Source of the DNA: Pseudomonas gingeri
GTDB taxonomy: Bacteria > Pseudomonadota > Gammaproteobacteria > Pseudomonadales > Pseudomonadaceae
Length of the DNA: 64,000 bases
Reading direction: 5' to 3'
Assembly (NCBI RefSeq): GCF_013386165.1
Contig: NZ_JACAOS010000016.1
Span: 434,001-498,000, forward strand
The first letter of the stretch is position 1. Every line of letters begins with the position of its first letter. Shown here one piece after another: positions 16,011-25,543 of this stretch. The position numbers and the translations under genes are program-made. Below the pieces are notes generated by a model, which had not been told where the DNA came from, did not search any database, and worked only from the letters and a program-made list of their open reading frames with translations.

Positions 16011-17357
16011 GTGTCACTGATCGCTTCTGACCACTTCCGCATCGTTGTCGGCCTCGGCAAGAGCGGCATGTCCCTGGTTCGCTTCCTGGCGAACCGGGGC
16101 ATTGCCTTTGCCGTGGCCGATACGCGGGACAATCCACCGGAGCTGGCCACGCTGCGTCGTGACTACCCGCAGGTGGAAGTGCGTTGTGGCGAGCTGGACG
16201 TCGAATTCCTCTGCCGTGCCGACGAGCTCTACGTGAGCCCCGGCCTGGCCCTGGCGACTCCGGCCCTGCAAGCCGCCGCAGCCCGTGGCGTGAAGTTGTC
16301 CGGCGATATCGAGCTGTTCGCGCGTAACGCGAAGGCGCCGATTGTCGCCATCAGCGGTTCCAACGCGAAAAGCACCGTCACCACCCTGGTGGGCGAGATG
16401 GCAGCTGCGGCCGGCAAGCGCGTCGCCGTCGGCGGCAACCTCGGCACCCCGGCGCTGGATCTGCTCAGCGACGACGTCGAGCTGTACGTGATGGAACTGT
16501 CGAGCTTCCAGCTGGAAACCACGGATCACCTCGGTGCCGAAGTGGCCACCGTGCTCAATGTCAGCGAAGACCATATGGACCGCTACAGCGGCCTGCCGGC
16601 TTATCACCTGGCCAAGCACCGGATCTTCCGTGGTGCCAAACAGGTGGTGGTCAACCGTCAGGACGCGCTGTCCCGGCCGCTGATGAGCGAAGGCCTGCCG
16701 TGCTGGACCTTCGGTCTCGGCAAGCCGGACTTCAAGGCTTTCGGCCTGCGTGAAGAGAACGGCGAGAAGTACCTGGCTTTCGAATTCCAGAACCTGATGC
16801 CGGTGAGTGAACTGCGTATTCGCGGTGCCCACAACCAGGCCAATGCCCTGGCGGCCCTGGCCCTGGGCCATGCGGTCGGGCTGCCGTTCGACGCCATGTT
16901 GTCGAGCCTGCGGACTTTCGCCGGTCTTGAGCACCGCTGCCAGTGGGTGCGTGAGTTGAACGGCGTGAACTACTACAACGATTCCAAGGCCACCAACGTC
17001 GGTGCGGCGCTGGCGGCCATCGAAGGCCTGGGCGCGGATATCGCCGGCAAGCTGGTGCTGATGGCCGGCGGCGATGGCAAGGGCGCTGATTTCAGCGGTC
17101 TGCGTGGCCCTGTCGCGGCCAACTGCCGGGCGGTGGTTCTGCTCGGACGCGATGCCGAGATGATCGCCGAGGCCCTCGGTGATGGCGTGCCGCTGATTCG
17201 CGCGCAGAGCCTGGACGATGCGGTGCAACGCTGTGCCGAGCTGGCCGAGTCGGGTGACGCCGTATTGCTGTCGCCGGCTTGCGCGAGCTTTGACATGTTC
17301 AAGAACTATGAAGAACGCGGGCGCCTGTTCGCTCAGGCCGTGGAGGGGTTGGTATGA
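16011..17357 (+). CDS. murD: UDP-MurNAc-L-alanine:D-glutamate ligase
   Basis: MurD adds D-glutamate to UDP-MurNAc-L-Ala. The 448-residue product begins SLIASDHFRIVVGLGKSGMS, a nucleotide-binding glycine loop, and has the ATP loop as ISGSNAKSTVTTL, a variant of the usual GTNGKST that I associate with Pseudomonas MurD. NDSKATNVGAAL and the C-terminal SPACASFDMFKNYEERG motifs are present. The GTG at 16011 follows the purine-rich AGGTAAAGCAC, leaves 5 bases after mraY and gives the standard length; upstream in-frame codons fall inside mraY. The stop overlaps ftsW by 4 bases. Confidence 0.96.
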   Translation: MSLIASDHFRIVVGLGKSGMSLVRFLANRGIAFAVADTRDNPPELATLRRDYPQVEVRCGELDVEFLCRADELYVSPGLALATPALQAAAARGVKLSGDIELFARNAKAPIVAISGSNAKSTVTTLVGEMAAAAGKRVAVGGNLGTPALDLLSDDVELYVMELSSFQLETTDHLGAEVATVLNVSEDHMDRYSGLPAYHLAKHRIFRGAKQVVVNRQDALSRPLMSEGLPCWTFGLGKPDFKAFGLREENGEKYLAFEFQNLMPVSELRIRGAHNQANALAALALGHAVGLPFDAMLSSLRTFAGLEHRCQWVRELNGVNYYNDSKATNVGAALAAIEGLGADIAGKLVLMAGGDGKGADFSGLRGPVAANCRAVVLLGRDAEMIAEALGDGVPLIRAQSLDDAVQRCAELAESGDAVLLSPACASFDMFKNYEERGRLFAQAVEGLV

Positions 17358-18568
17358 ACTTCAACATCATCAAGCCCTATCCGTCGCCGATCATCAGCGG
17401 CCATGGCATCGACGTCGACTTTCCGATGCTGGCCGGCTGCCTGGGGCTGCTGGGCCTGGGCCTGGTGATGATCAGCTCGGCGTCGTCGGAAGTCGCCGCC
17501 GTGCAGTCGGGCAACGCGCTGTACCACACGATTCGCCACCTGATCTATCTGGTGCTGGGTCTGGGCGCCTGCATTACCACCATGATGGTGCCGATCGCCA
17601 CCTGGCAGCGCATGGGCTTCATGATGCTGGTGGGGGCCTTCGGCTTGCTGGTCATGGTGCTGCTACCGGGCATCGGCCGAGAGGTGAACGGTTCGATGCG
17701 CTGGATCGGCTTCAGCTTCTTCAACGTGCAGCCCTCGGAGATCGCCAAGGTCTTCGTGGTGATCTACCTCGCCGGTTACCTGGTGCGGCGACAGAAGGAG
17801 GTCCGCGAAAGCTGGATGGGCTTCTTCAAGCCGTTCATCGTTCTGCTGCCGATGGCCGGCCTGTTGCTCATGGAGCCGGACTTCGGGGCCACCGTGGTGA
17901 TGATGGGCGCGGCGGCGGCGATGCTGTTCCTCGGCGGCGTCGGGTTATTGCGTTTTGGCCTGATGGTCCTGCTCGCGGTCGTCGCGGTGGTGGTGCTGAT
18001 CAAGGCGCAACCCTATCGCATGGCGCGTCTGACTACCTTTACCGACCCCTGGGCCGACCAGTTCGGTTCCGGCTACCAGTTGACCCAGGCGCTGATCGCC
18101 TTCGGTCGCGGCGAGTGGCTGGGCGTCGGCCTGGGCAACAGCGTGCAGAAACAGTTCTACCTGCCTGAAGCCCACACCGACTTCGTGTTCTCGGTGCTTG
18201 CAGAAGAGCTGGGCGCGGTCGGTTCGTTGTGCACCGTCGCGCTGTTCGTCTTCGTCAGTGTGCGGGCCATGTACATCGGCTTGTGGGCGGAAAAGGCCAA
18301 GCAGTTCTTTGCCGCTTATATGGCCTACGGTCTGGCCTTCCTGTGGATCGGTCAATTTCTGATCAATATCGGCGTGAACGTCGGCCTGTTGCCGACCAAG
18401 GGCCTGACCTTGCCGTTTCTCAGTTACGGCGGCAGTTCGTTGGTGATCTGTTGTGCCTGTCTCGGCTTGTTGCTGCGCATCGAGTGGGAGAGTCGAACCC
18501 ACCTGGGCAGTGAAGAGATGGAGTTCGATGAAAGTGACTTCGCCGAGGAGCCGCCCCGTGGACGCTAA
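17354..18568 (+). CDS. ftsW: Septal peptidoglycan glycosyltransferase FtsW
   Basis: FtsW is the SEDS-family polymerase that works with FtsI to build septal glycan strands. The 404-residue protein has about ten transmembrane helices. It carries the SEDS signatures LLPGIGREVNGSMRWI, FNVQPSEIAKVFVVIYLAGY and, towards the C terminus, KGLTLPFLSYGGSSL, followed by an acidic cytoplasmic tail (EEMEFDESDFAEE). ATG overlaps the murD stop (ATGA), and the murG GTG lies inside its last codons. Confidence 0.96.
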   Translation: MNFNIIKPYPSPIISGHGIDVDFPMLAGCLGLLGLGLVMISSASSEVAAVQSGNALYHTIRHLIYLVLGLGACITTMMVPIATWQRMGFMMLVGAFGLLVMVLLPGIGREVNGSMRWIGFSFFNVQPSEIAKVFVVIYLAGYLVRRQKEVRESWMGFFKPFIVLLPMAGLLLMEPDFGATVVMMGAAAAMLFLGGVGLLRFGLMVLLAVVAVVVLIKAQPYRMARLTTFTDPWADQFGSGYQLTQALIAFGRGEWLGVGLGNSVQKQFYLPEAHTDFVFSVLAEELGAVGSLCTVALFVFVSVRAMYIGLWAEKAKQFFAAYMAYGLAFLWIGQFLINIGVNVGLLPTKGLTLPFLSYGGSSLVICCACLGLLLRIEWESRTHLGSEEMEFDESDFAEEPPRGR

Positions 18569-19628
18569 AGTGCTGATCATGGCCGGCGGTACCGGCGGGC
18601 ACGTGTTCCCGGCGTTGGCCTGTGCGCGCGAGTTCCAGGCGCGCGGCTATGACGTGCACTGGTTGGGCACGCCCCGTGGCATCGAGAACGAGCTGGTGCC
18701 CGCTGCCGGTCTGCCGCTGCACCTGATCCAGGTCACGGGCCTGCGGGGCAAGGGCAAGCTGTCGCTGCTCAAGGCGCCGTTTGTCCTGCTCAAGGCGCTG
18801 TGGCAGGCGCGCAAGGTCATGCGTGAACTGAAACCGGTGTGTGTACTGGGCTTTGGCGGTTACGTAACCGGCCCCGGCGGTGTTGCTGCGCGGATGGCCG
18901 GTATTCCGGTGATCGTTCACGAACAGAACGCCGTGGCGGGTACCGCCAATCGGCTGCTGGTGCCCTTGGCGGCCCGGGTCTGCGAAGCTTTCCCGAATAC
19001 CTTCGGCACCTCGGGCAAACGTCGGACCACCGGCAATCCGGTGCGTACCGAACTGTTCCTGGAAACCCCGCGCCAGGCCCTGGCCGGACGCCGCGCGCGC
19101 TTGCTGATCCTGGGTGGCAGCCTGGGTGCCGAGCCGTTGAACAAGCTGTTGCCCGAAGCCCTGGCGCAAGTGCCGGCCGAATACCGCCCGGAAGTGTTCC
19201 ACCAGGCCGGGCGCAATCACGACGAAATTACCGCCGAACGCTACAAGGCGGCCGGCGTCGAGGCGCAAGTGGCGCCCTTTATCAAAGACATGGCCCAAGC
19301 CTACGGCTGGGCCGACCTGGTGGTCTGCCGCTCCGGCGCCTTGACCGTCAGTGAACTGGCCGCCGCCGGTCTGCCTTCGTTGCTGGTGCCCTTGCCCCAT
19401 GCGATCGACGATCACCAGACCCGCAATGCCGAATATCTGGCCGGGGAGGGCGCTGCCTTCCTGCTGCCGCAAAGAACGACTGGCGCCGCCGACCTGGCGG
19501 CTCGCCTGACAGAGGTTTTGATGCAACCGGAACGACTGAACAGCATGGCGCTCACTGCTCGCCGCCTGGCCAAGCCAGATGCCACCCGCACCGTGGTCGA
19601 GATCTGCCTGGAGGTGGCCCATGGTTGA
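18558..19628 (+). CDS. murG: UDP-GlcNAc:undecaprenyl-PP-MurNAc-pentapeptide GlcNAc transferase
   Basis: MurG converts lipid I to lipid II at the inner face of the membrane. The 356-residue GT-B protein has the glycine loops LIMAGGTGGHVFPALA and GFGGYVTGPGG, the acceptor-site stretch HEQNAVAGTANRLL, and the C-terminal donor-site region LTVSELAAAGLPSLLVP. The GTG at 18558 has GAGGAG eight bases upstream and gives the family length with the N terminus VDAKVLIMAGG. It overlaps ftsW by 11 bases and murC by 8. Confidence 0.96.
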   Translation: MDAKVLIMAGGTGGHVFPALACAREFQARGYDVHWLGTPRGIENELVPAAGLPLHLIQVTGLRGKGKLSLLKAPFVLLKALWQARKVMRELKPVCVLGFGGYVTGPGGVAARMAGIPVIVHEQNAVAGTANRLLVPLAARVCEAFPNTFGTSGKRRTTGNPVRTELFLETPRQALAGRRARLLILGGSLGAEPLNKLLPEALAQVPAEYRPEVFHQAGRNHDEITAERYKAAGVEAQVAPFIKDMAQAYGWADLVVCRSGALTVSELAAAGLPSLLVPLPHAIDDHQTRNAEYLAGEGAAFLLPQRTTGAADLAARLTEVLMQPERLNSMALTARRLAKPDATRTVVEICLEVAHG

Positions 19629-21075
19629 GAGTCAGAAAGCCATGCCGCAACCGGAAATGCGTCGTATCCGTCGTATCCACTTCGTCGGTATCGGTGGCGT
19701 GGGCATGTGCGGGATTGCCGAGGTGTTGCTGAACCTGGGTTATGAAGTCTCCGGTTCCGATCTCAAGACATCGCCAGTGACCGAGCGCCTGGAGTCTTTC
19801 GGCGCCCATATCTTTATCGGCCACCGTGCCGAGAACGCCGCCGAAGCCGATGTGCTGGTGGTGTCGAGCGCGGTGAACAAGTCCAACCCGGAAGTCGCCA
19901 CCGCCCTGGAACGCCGTATTCCCGTGGTGCCTCGGGCCGAGATGCTGGCCGAGCTGATGCGCTATCGCCACGGCATTGCCGTTGCCGGTACCCACGGCAA
20001 GACCACCACCACCAGCCTGATCGCCTCGGTGTTCGCCGCCGGCGGCCTCGATCCGACTTTTGTCATCGGTGGTCGGCTGAATGCCGCGGGCACCAATGCC
20101 CAGCTTGGCACCAGCCGCTATCTGATCGCCGAAGCCGATGAAAGCGACGCCAGCTTCCTGCACTTGCAACCGTTGGTCGCGGTAGTCACCAACATCGACG
20201 CCGATCATATGGACACCTATGAAGGCGACTTCAACAAACTGAAGAAAACCTTCGTCGAGTTCCTCCATAACCTGCCGTTCTACGGTCTGGCCGTGGTCTG
20301 CCTGGACGATCCGGTGGTGCGTGAGATCCTGCCGCAGATCGCCCGTCCGACCGTGACCTACGGTGTCCATGAAGACGCCGACGTCCGTGCGATCAATATC
20401 CGCCAGGCCGGCATGCAGACCCATTTCACCGTACTGCGCCGCGACCGCGAGCCGCTGAACGTGTCGGTGAACATGCCGGGCAACCACAACGTGCTCAACT
20501 CCCTGGCAACCATCGCCATCGCCACCGACGAGGGCATCAGCGATGAAGCCATCGTCCAGGGCCTGTCGGGCTTCCAGGGCGTCGGGCGGCGTTTCCAGGT
20601 CTACGGCGAGCTGCCGGTGGACGGTGGCAGCGTGATGTTGGTCGACGACTACGGTCACCACCCGACCGAAGTCGCCGCGGTGATCAAGGCCGTCCGGGGT
20701 GGTTGGCCGGAGCGCCGCCTGGTGATGGTCTACCAGCCACACCGCTATACCCGCACCCGCGACCTGTACGACGATTTCGTCCAGGTGCTGGCAGACGCCA
20801 ATGTCCTGCTGTTGATGGAAGTCTATCCGGCCGGTGAAGAACCGATTCCGGGCGCGGACAGCCGCCAGCTGTGCCGCAGCATTCGCCAGCGTGGCCAGCT
20901 CGACCCGATCTATATCGAGCGTGGCGTCGAGCTGGCGCCGTTGGTCAAGCCGTTGCTGCTGCCCGGTGACATCCTGCTCTGCCAGGGCGCCGGTGATATC
21001 GGTGGCCTTGCTCCGCAGTTGCTCAAGAGCCCGCTGTTCGCCAATGCCGTAGCCAGCGGGGGGAAATCGAAATGA
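19621..21075 (+). CDS. murC: UDP-MurNAc:L-alanine ligase
   Basis: MurC performs the first amino-acid addition to UDP-MurNAc. The 484-residue product has the UDP-binding loop HFVGIGGVGMCGIAEVL, the ATP loop VAGTHGKTTTTSLIA, the EADESDASFL motif and DDYGHHPTEVAAVI, all diagnostic for MurC. The ATG at 19621 overlaps the murG terminus by 8 bases and gives MVESQKAMPQPEMRRI before the conserved core. The stop overlaps the ddl ATG (ATGA). Confidence 0.96.
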   Translation: MVESQKAMPQPEMRRIRRIHFVGIGGVGMCGIAEVLLNLGYEVSGSDLKTSPVTERLESFGAHIFIGHRAENAAEADVLVVSSAVNKSNPEVATALERRIPVVPRAEMLAELMRYRHGIAVAGTHGKTTTTSLIASVFAAGGLDPTFVIGGRLNAAGTNAQLGTSRYLIAEADESDASFLHLQPLVAVVTNIDADHMDTYEGDFNKLKKTFVEFLHNLPFYGLAVVCLDDPVVREILPQIARPTVTYGVHEDADVRAINIRQAGMQTHFTVLRRDREPLNVSVNMPGNHNVLNSLATIAIATDEGISDEAIVQGLSGFQGVGRRFQVYGELPVDGGSVMLVDDYGHHPTEVAAVIKAVRGGWPERRLVMVYQPHRYTRTRDLYDDFVQVLADANVLLLMEVYPAGEEPIPGADSRQLCRSIRQRGQLDPIYIERGVELAPLVKPLLLPGDILLCQGAGDIGGLAPQLLKSPLFANAVASGGKSK

Positions 21076-22028
21076 CCGCTGCCTACGCCAACCTGTTCTC
21101 GACTGTCGAGCCGCAAGCCTTTGGCCGCGTCGCCGTGCTGTTCGGCGGCAAGAGCGCCGAGCGCGAGGTGTCGCTGAAGTCCGGCAACGCGGTGCTCGAA
21201 GCGCTGCAAAGCGCCGGTGTCGATGCCTTCGGTATCGATGTGGGCGACGATTTCCTGCAGCGCCTGCTCAATGAAAAAATCGACCGCGCCTTTATCATCC
21301 TGCACGGTCGCGGCGGTGAAGACGGCAGCATGCAAGGTTTGCTCGAATGCCTGGGGATTCCCTATACCGGCAGCGGCATCCTCGCCTCGGCCCTGGCCAT
21401 GGACAAGCTGCGGACCAAGCAGGTCTGGCACAGCCTGGGGATTCCGACACCGCGTCACGCCGTGTTGAGCTCCGCAGCCGACTGTATTTCAGCCGGCGCG
21501 GAACTGGGTTTCCCTTTGATCGTCAAACCTGCTCATGAAGGCTCCAGTATTGGGATGGCCAAAGTGACCTGTGCCGACGACTTGATCGCCGCCTGGAAAG
21601 CCGCCGCCGCCTACGATTCGCAAGTGTTGGTCGAACAGTGGATTCAAGGTCCGGAGTTCACCATCGCGACCCTGCGCGACCAGATCCTGCCGCCGATTGC
21701 CCTCGGCACGCCTCATTCTTTCTACGACTACGACGCCAAGTACCTGGCTTCCGATACTCAATATCGGATTCCCTGCGGCCTCGATAGCACCAAGGAAAAA
21801 GAATTGATGGACCTCACGGCCAAGGCCTGCGAGGCGCTCGGTATCGCCGGTTGGGGCCGGGCCGACGTGATGCAGGACGCCGACGGGCAGTTCTGGTTTC
21901 TGGAAGTCAACACCGCACCGGGCATGACCGACCACAGTCTGGTCCCCATGGCGGCGCGGGCAGCCGGTCTGGATTTCCAGCAATTGGTGCTGGCGATCCT
22001 GGCGGCAAGTGTCGAGGCACGAGGTTAA
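21072..22028 (+). CDS. ddlB: D-alanine:D-alanine ligase
   Basis: Ddl joins two D-alanines using ATP to supply the substrate of MurF. The 318-residue ATP-grasp protein contains VAVLFGGKSAEREVSLKSG, the HGRGGEDGSMQGLLE loop, PLIVKPAHEGSSIGM and the C-terminal FLEVNTAPGMTDHSLVPMAA motif with the metal-binding Glu and Asn. The dcw-encoded copy corresponds to DdlB. ATG overlaps the murC stop; four bases separate its stop from the ftsQ start. Confidence 0.96.
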   Translation: MTAAYANLFSTVEPQAFGRVAVLFGGKSAEREVSLKSGNAVLEALQSAGVDAFGIDVGDDFLQRLLNEKIDRAFIILHGRGGEDGSMQGLLECLGIPYTGSGILASALAMDKLRTKQVWHSLGIPTPRHAVLSSAADCISAGAELGFPLIVKPAHEGSSIGMAKVTCADDLIAAWKAAAAYDSQVLVEQWIQGPEFTIATLRDQILPPIALGTPHSFYDYDAKYLASDTQYRIPCGLDSTKEKELMDLTAKACEALGIAGWGRADVMQDADGQFWFLEVNTAPGMTDHSLVPMAARAAGLDFQQLVLAILAASVEARG

Positions 22029-22032
22029 GACC

Positions 22033-22902
22033 ATGCAAGGCGCATCGATTCGTCATCAGTCACCCGCTCCCGGCCGCAACAAGCCGGTGCCGCGGGGTGC
22101 CAGCCGGATGGTGGCTCAAGAGCCGATGTCGGTGCGCCTGCCGAAAGCCAATTTCAGCATCTTCAAGCGCCTGATGTGGCCGGTGCTGCTGGTGGCCCTG
22201 GGCTTCGGCACCTACGAGGGTGCCCAGCGCCTGTTGCCCTATGCGGATCGACCGATCAGCAAGATCAACGTGCAGGGCGACTTGAGTTACATCAGCCAGC
22301 AGGCGGTGCAGCAGCGGATCGCGCCGTACGTCGCGTCGAGCTTCTTCACCATCGACCTGGCGAGCATGCGCACGGAGCTGGAAACCATGCCGTGGATCGC
22401 CCACGCCGAGGTCCGGCGTGTGTGGCCGGACCAGGTGGTGATCCGCCTGGAAGAGCAATTGCCGGTGGCCCGTTGGGGCGACGGGGCGTTGTTGAACAAC
22501 CAGGGCCAGGCGTTCGCGCCACGGGAGCTGGCGAACTACGAACATCTGCCGCAGTTGTTCGGTCCCCAGCGGGCCCAGCAACAGGTGATGCAGCAGTATC
22601 AGGTGTTGAGCCAGATGCTGCGCCCGCTGGGTTTCTCGATTGTCCGGCTGGAGCTGCGTGAACGTGGCAGCTGGTTCCTGACCACCGGCGCGGGTAGCGC
22701 GGGGCCGGGGATCGAGCTGTTGTTGGGCCGCGACCATCTGGTCGAGAAGATGCGCCGTTTTATTGCCATTTATGAAAAAACGCTGAAAGAACAGATTACG
22801 AACATTGCCAGCATCGATCTGCGTTATTCCAACGGCCTGGCCGTCGGATGGCGGGAACCTGTGGCGCCCGTGACGGCCAAACCCGCCGTTGCGAAGAATT
22901 AA
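22033..22902 (+). CDS. ftsQ: Cell division protein FtsQ
   Basis: FtsQ is the bitopic divisome scaffold that recruits FtsL and FtsB. The 289-residue product has a basic cytoplasmic tail of about 50 residues and one transmembrane helix at about 58-75 (LMWPVLLVALGFGTYEGA). A POTRA domain follows (ISKINVQGDLSYISQQAVQQ), then the FtsQ beta domain up to LRYSNGLAVGWREP. The ATG at 22033 follows the ddl stop with GAGGTTAAG upstream; a GTG 24 bases earlier is possible but lies within ddl. Confidence 0.94.
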   Translation: MQGASIRHQSPAPGRNKPVPRGASRMVAQEPMSVRLPKANFSIFKRLMWPVLLVALGFGTYEGAQRLLPYADRPISKINVQGDLSYISQQAVQQRIAPYVASSFFTIDLASMRTELETMPWIAHAEVRRVWPDQVVIRLEEQLPVARWGDGALLNNQGQAFAPRELANYEHLPQLFGPQRAQQQVMQQYQVLSQMLRPLGFSIVRLELRERGSWFLTTGAGSAGPGIELLLGRDHLVEKMRRFIAIYEKTLKEQITNIASIDLRYSNGLAVGWREPVAPVTAKPAVAKN

Positions 22903-22916
22903 GAAGAGGCAGGACC

Positions 22917-24182
22917 ATGGCAAACGTGCAAAGCGGCAAAATGATCGTCGGACTGGATATCGGTACCTCCAAGGTGGTGGCGCTGGTGGGCGAGGTCGCG
23001 GCCGATGGCACGCTGGAAATCGTCGGTATCGGCACCCACCCTTCCCGCGGCCTGAAGAAGGGCGTGGTGGTGAATATCGAGTCCACCGTGCAGTCGATCC
23101 AGCGCGCGGTAGAGGAAGCGCAACTGATGGCCGGTTGCCGGATCCACTCGGCGTTCGTCGGCGTGGCGGGTAATCACATCCGCAGCCTGAACTCCCACGG
23201 GATTGTCGCGATCCGTGATCGCGAAGTCAGCTCGGCGGATCTGGAGCGCGTGCTCGATGCGGCCCAGGCCGTAGCGATCCCGGCCGACCAGCGGGTCCTG
23301 CACACCCTGCCGCAGGATTACGTGATCGACAACCAGGAAGGCGTTCGCGAGCCCCTGGGGATGTCCGGCGTACGTCTGGAAGCCAAGGTCCACGTGGTCA
23401 CCTGCGCGGTGAACGCGGCACAGAACATCGAGAAGTGCGTGCGTCGCTGCGGTCTGGAAATCGACGACATCATCCTCGAACAACTGGCCTCCGCGTACTC
23501 GGTACTGACCGACGACGAGAAAGAGCTGGGCGTGTGCCTGGTGGACATCGGCGGCGGCACCACCGACATCGCGATCTTCACCGAAGGCGCGATCCGCCAC
23601 ACCGCGGTGATCCCGATTGCTGGCGATCAGGTGACCAACGACATCGCCATGGCGTTGCGCACCCCGACCCAGTACGCCGAAGAGATCAAGATCCGCTACG
23701 CCTGTGCCCTGGCGAAACTGGCCGGTGCCGGTGAAACCATCAAGGTGCCGAGCGTCGGCGACCGTCCACCGCGTGAACTGTCGCGCCAGGCCCTGGCCGA
23801 GGTGGTCGAGCCGCGTTACGACGAGCTGTTCACCCTGATCCAGGCCGAGCTGCGTCGCAGCGGCTACGAAGACCTGATTCCGGCCGGCATCGTGCTGACC
23901 GGCGGTACTTCGAAGATGGAAGGCGCGGTCGAACTGGCCGAAGAGATTTTCCACATGCCGGTGCGCCTGGGCGTCCCGCACACCGTCAAAGGGCTTTCGG
24001 ACGTGGTCCGCAACCCGATCTATTCAACTGGGGTAGGGCTGTTGCTGTACGGGCTGCAAAAGCAGTCGGACGGCATTTCCCTGTCCGGCTACAACGGCGG
24101 CAACAGAAACGACTATCGCGATGAAGAACAGAAAGCACCTGTGCTGGAGCGCTTGAAGCGCTGGGTACAGGGCAACTTTTAA
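22917..24182 (+). CDS. ftsA: Cell division protein FtsA
   Basis: FtsA is the actin-like ATPase that anchors FtsZ filaments to the membrane. The 421-residue product has the phosphate-1 loop VGLDIGTSKVVALVGE, subdomain 1C, the phosphate-2 loop VDIGGGTTDIAIF and the adenosine loop GIVLTGGTSKMEG. It ends in the amphipathic membrane-targeting helix ERLKRWVQGNF. The ATG has AAGAGGCAGGACC upstream, 14 bases after ftsQ. FtsZ follows after 55 bases. Confidence 0.97.
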   Translation: MANVQSGKMIVGLDIGTSKVVALVGEVAADGTLEIVGIGTHPSRGLKKGVVVNIESTVQSIQRAVEEAQLMAGCRIHSAFVGVAGNHIRSLNSHGIVAIRDREVSSADLERVLDAAQAVAIPADQRVLHTLPQDYVIDNQEGVREPLGMSGVRLEAKVHVVTCAVNAAQNIEKCVRRCGLEIDDIILEQLASAYSVLTDDEKELGVCLVDIGGGTTDIAIFTEGAIRHTAVIPIAGDQVTNDIAMALRTPTQYAEEIKIRYACALAKLAGAGETIKVPSVGDRPPRELSRQALAEVVEPRYDELFTLIQAELRRSGYEDLIPAGIVLTGGTSKMEGAVELAEEIFHMPVRLGVPHTVKGLSDVVRNPIYSTGVGLLLYGLQKQSDGISLSGYNGGNRNDYRDEEQKAPVLERLKRWVQGNF

Positions 24183-24237
24183 AGTTTCAAAGCAGTAGAA
24201 GTAGGCGAAAAAACTAGAGAATGAAAGGAGAGGGAAC

Positions 24238-25431
24238 ATGTTCGAACTCGTAGACAACGTCCCACAAAGTCCGGTAATCAAGGTTATCGGCGTAGGCGGC
24301 GGCGGCGGCAACGCCGTTAACCACATGGTCAAGAGCAACATTGAAGGCGTCGAGTTCATCTGCGCCAACACTGATGCCCAAGCGCTGAAGAACATTGGCG
24401 CGCGGACTATCCTGCAACTGGGTACCGGCGTGACCAAGGGCCTGGGTGCTGGCGCCAATCCGGAGGTCGGTCGTCAGGCCGCTCTGGAAGATCGCGAGCG
24501 CATCGCCGAAGTGCTGCAGGGCACCAACATGGTGTTCATCACCACCGGCATGGGCGGCGGTACCGGTACCGGTGCAGCCCCGATCATTGCCGAAGTGGCC
24601 AAGGAAATGGGCATCCTCACCGTTGCGGTGGTGACTCGTCCGTTCCCGTTCGAAGGTCGCAAACGCATGCAGATCGCCGATGAAGGCATCCGCGCGCTGA
24701 GCGAAAGCGTCGACTCGTTGATCACCATTCCCAACGAGAAGCTGCTGACCATCCTGGGTAAAGACGCCAGCCTGCTGTCGGCTTTTGCCAAGGCAGACGA
24801 TGTACTGGCCGGTGCCGTTCGCGGTATCTCCGACATCATCAAGCGCCCGGGCATGATCAACGTCGACTTCGCCGACGTGCGTACCGTGATGAGCGAAATG
24901 GGCATGGCGATGATGGGCACTGGCTGCGCCAGCGGTCCTAACCGTGCACGTGAAGCCACCGAAGCGGCGATTCGCAACCCGCTGCTCGAAGACGTCAACC
25001 TGCAAGGTGCACGCGGCATCCTGGTGAACATCACCGCCGGTCCTGACCTGTCCCTGGGTGAGTACTCCGACGTGGGTAGCATCATCGAAGCCTTCGCGTC
25101 CGAGCACGCCATGGTCAAGGTCGGTACCGTTATCGATCCGGACATGCGCGACGAGCTGCACGTGACCGTGGTTGCCACCGGTCTGGGTGCGCGTATCGAG
25201 AAGCCTGTGAAGGTCATCGACAATACGCTGCAAACCAGCCAATCGGCTGTCACCCAGACGCAAGCACCCTCGCGTCAGGAACTGCCGTCGGTGAACTACC
25301 GTGACCTGGATCGTCCGACCGTCATGCGCAACCAGGCTCAGGCCGGTGCTGCGACTGCCGCGAAGATGAACCCGCAAGATGACCTGGACTATCTGGATAT
25401 CCCGGCTTTCCTGCGTCGTCAGGCCGATTGA
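24238..25431 (+). CDS. ftsZ: Cell division GTPase FtsZ
   Basis: FtsZ polymerises at midcell into the Z-ring. The 397-residue product has the N-terminal GVGGGGGNAVNHMV nucleotide loop, the tubulin signature GGGTGTGAAPIIAEVAKE, the T7 synergy loop region (NVDFADVRTVM) and a variable linker rich in Gln and Thr. The conserved C-terminal tail DDLDYLDIPAFLRRQ binds FtsA and ZipA. A strong ribosome binding site (AAAGGAGAGGGAAC) before the ATG agrees with the high expression expected of FtsZ. Confidence 0.98.
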   Translation: MFELVDNVPQSPVIKVIGVGGGGGNAVNHMVKSNIEGVEFICANTDAQALKNIGARTILQLGTGVTKGLGAGANPEVGRQAALEDRERIAEVLQGTNMVFITTGMGGGTGTGAAPIIAEVAKEMGILTVAVVTRPFPFEGRKRMQIADEGIRALSESVDSLITIPNEKLLTILGKDASLLSAFAKADDVLAGAVRGISDIIKRPGMINVDFADVRTVMSEMGMAMMGTGCASGPNRAREATEAAIRNPLLEDVNLQGARGILVNITAGPDLSLGEYSDVGSIIEAFASEHAMVKVGTVIDPDMRDELHVTVVATGLGARIEKPVKVIDNTLQTSQSAVTQTQAPSRQELPSVNYRDLDRPTVMRNQAQAGAATAAKMNPQDDLDYLDIPAFLRRQAD

Positions 25432-25543
25432 TGGAATGTATCAGGAGTATTAGGGTGATTGGTGTTCAGCAAAGGCCTGGTCTGCTATCATCGCCAGCCT
25501 TTGTTGATACCTGTTCGCAATTTGCGCTGAAGCGGCCCATGCC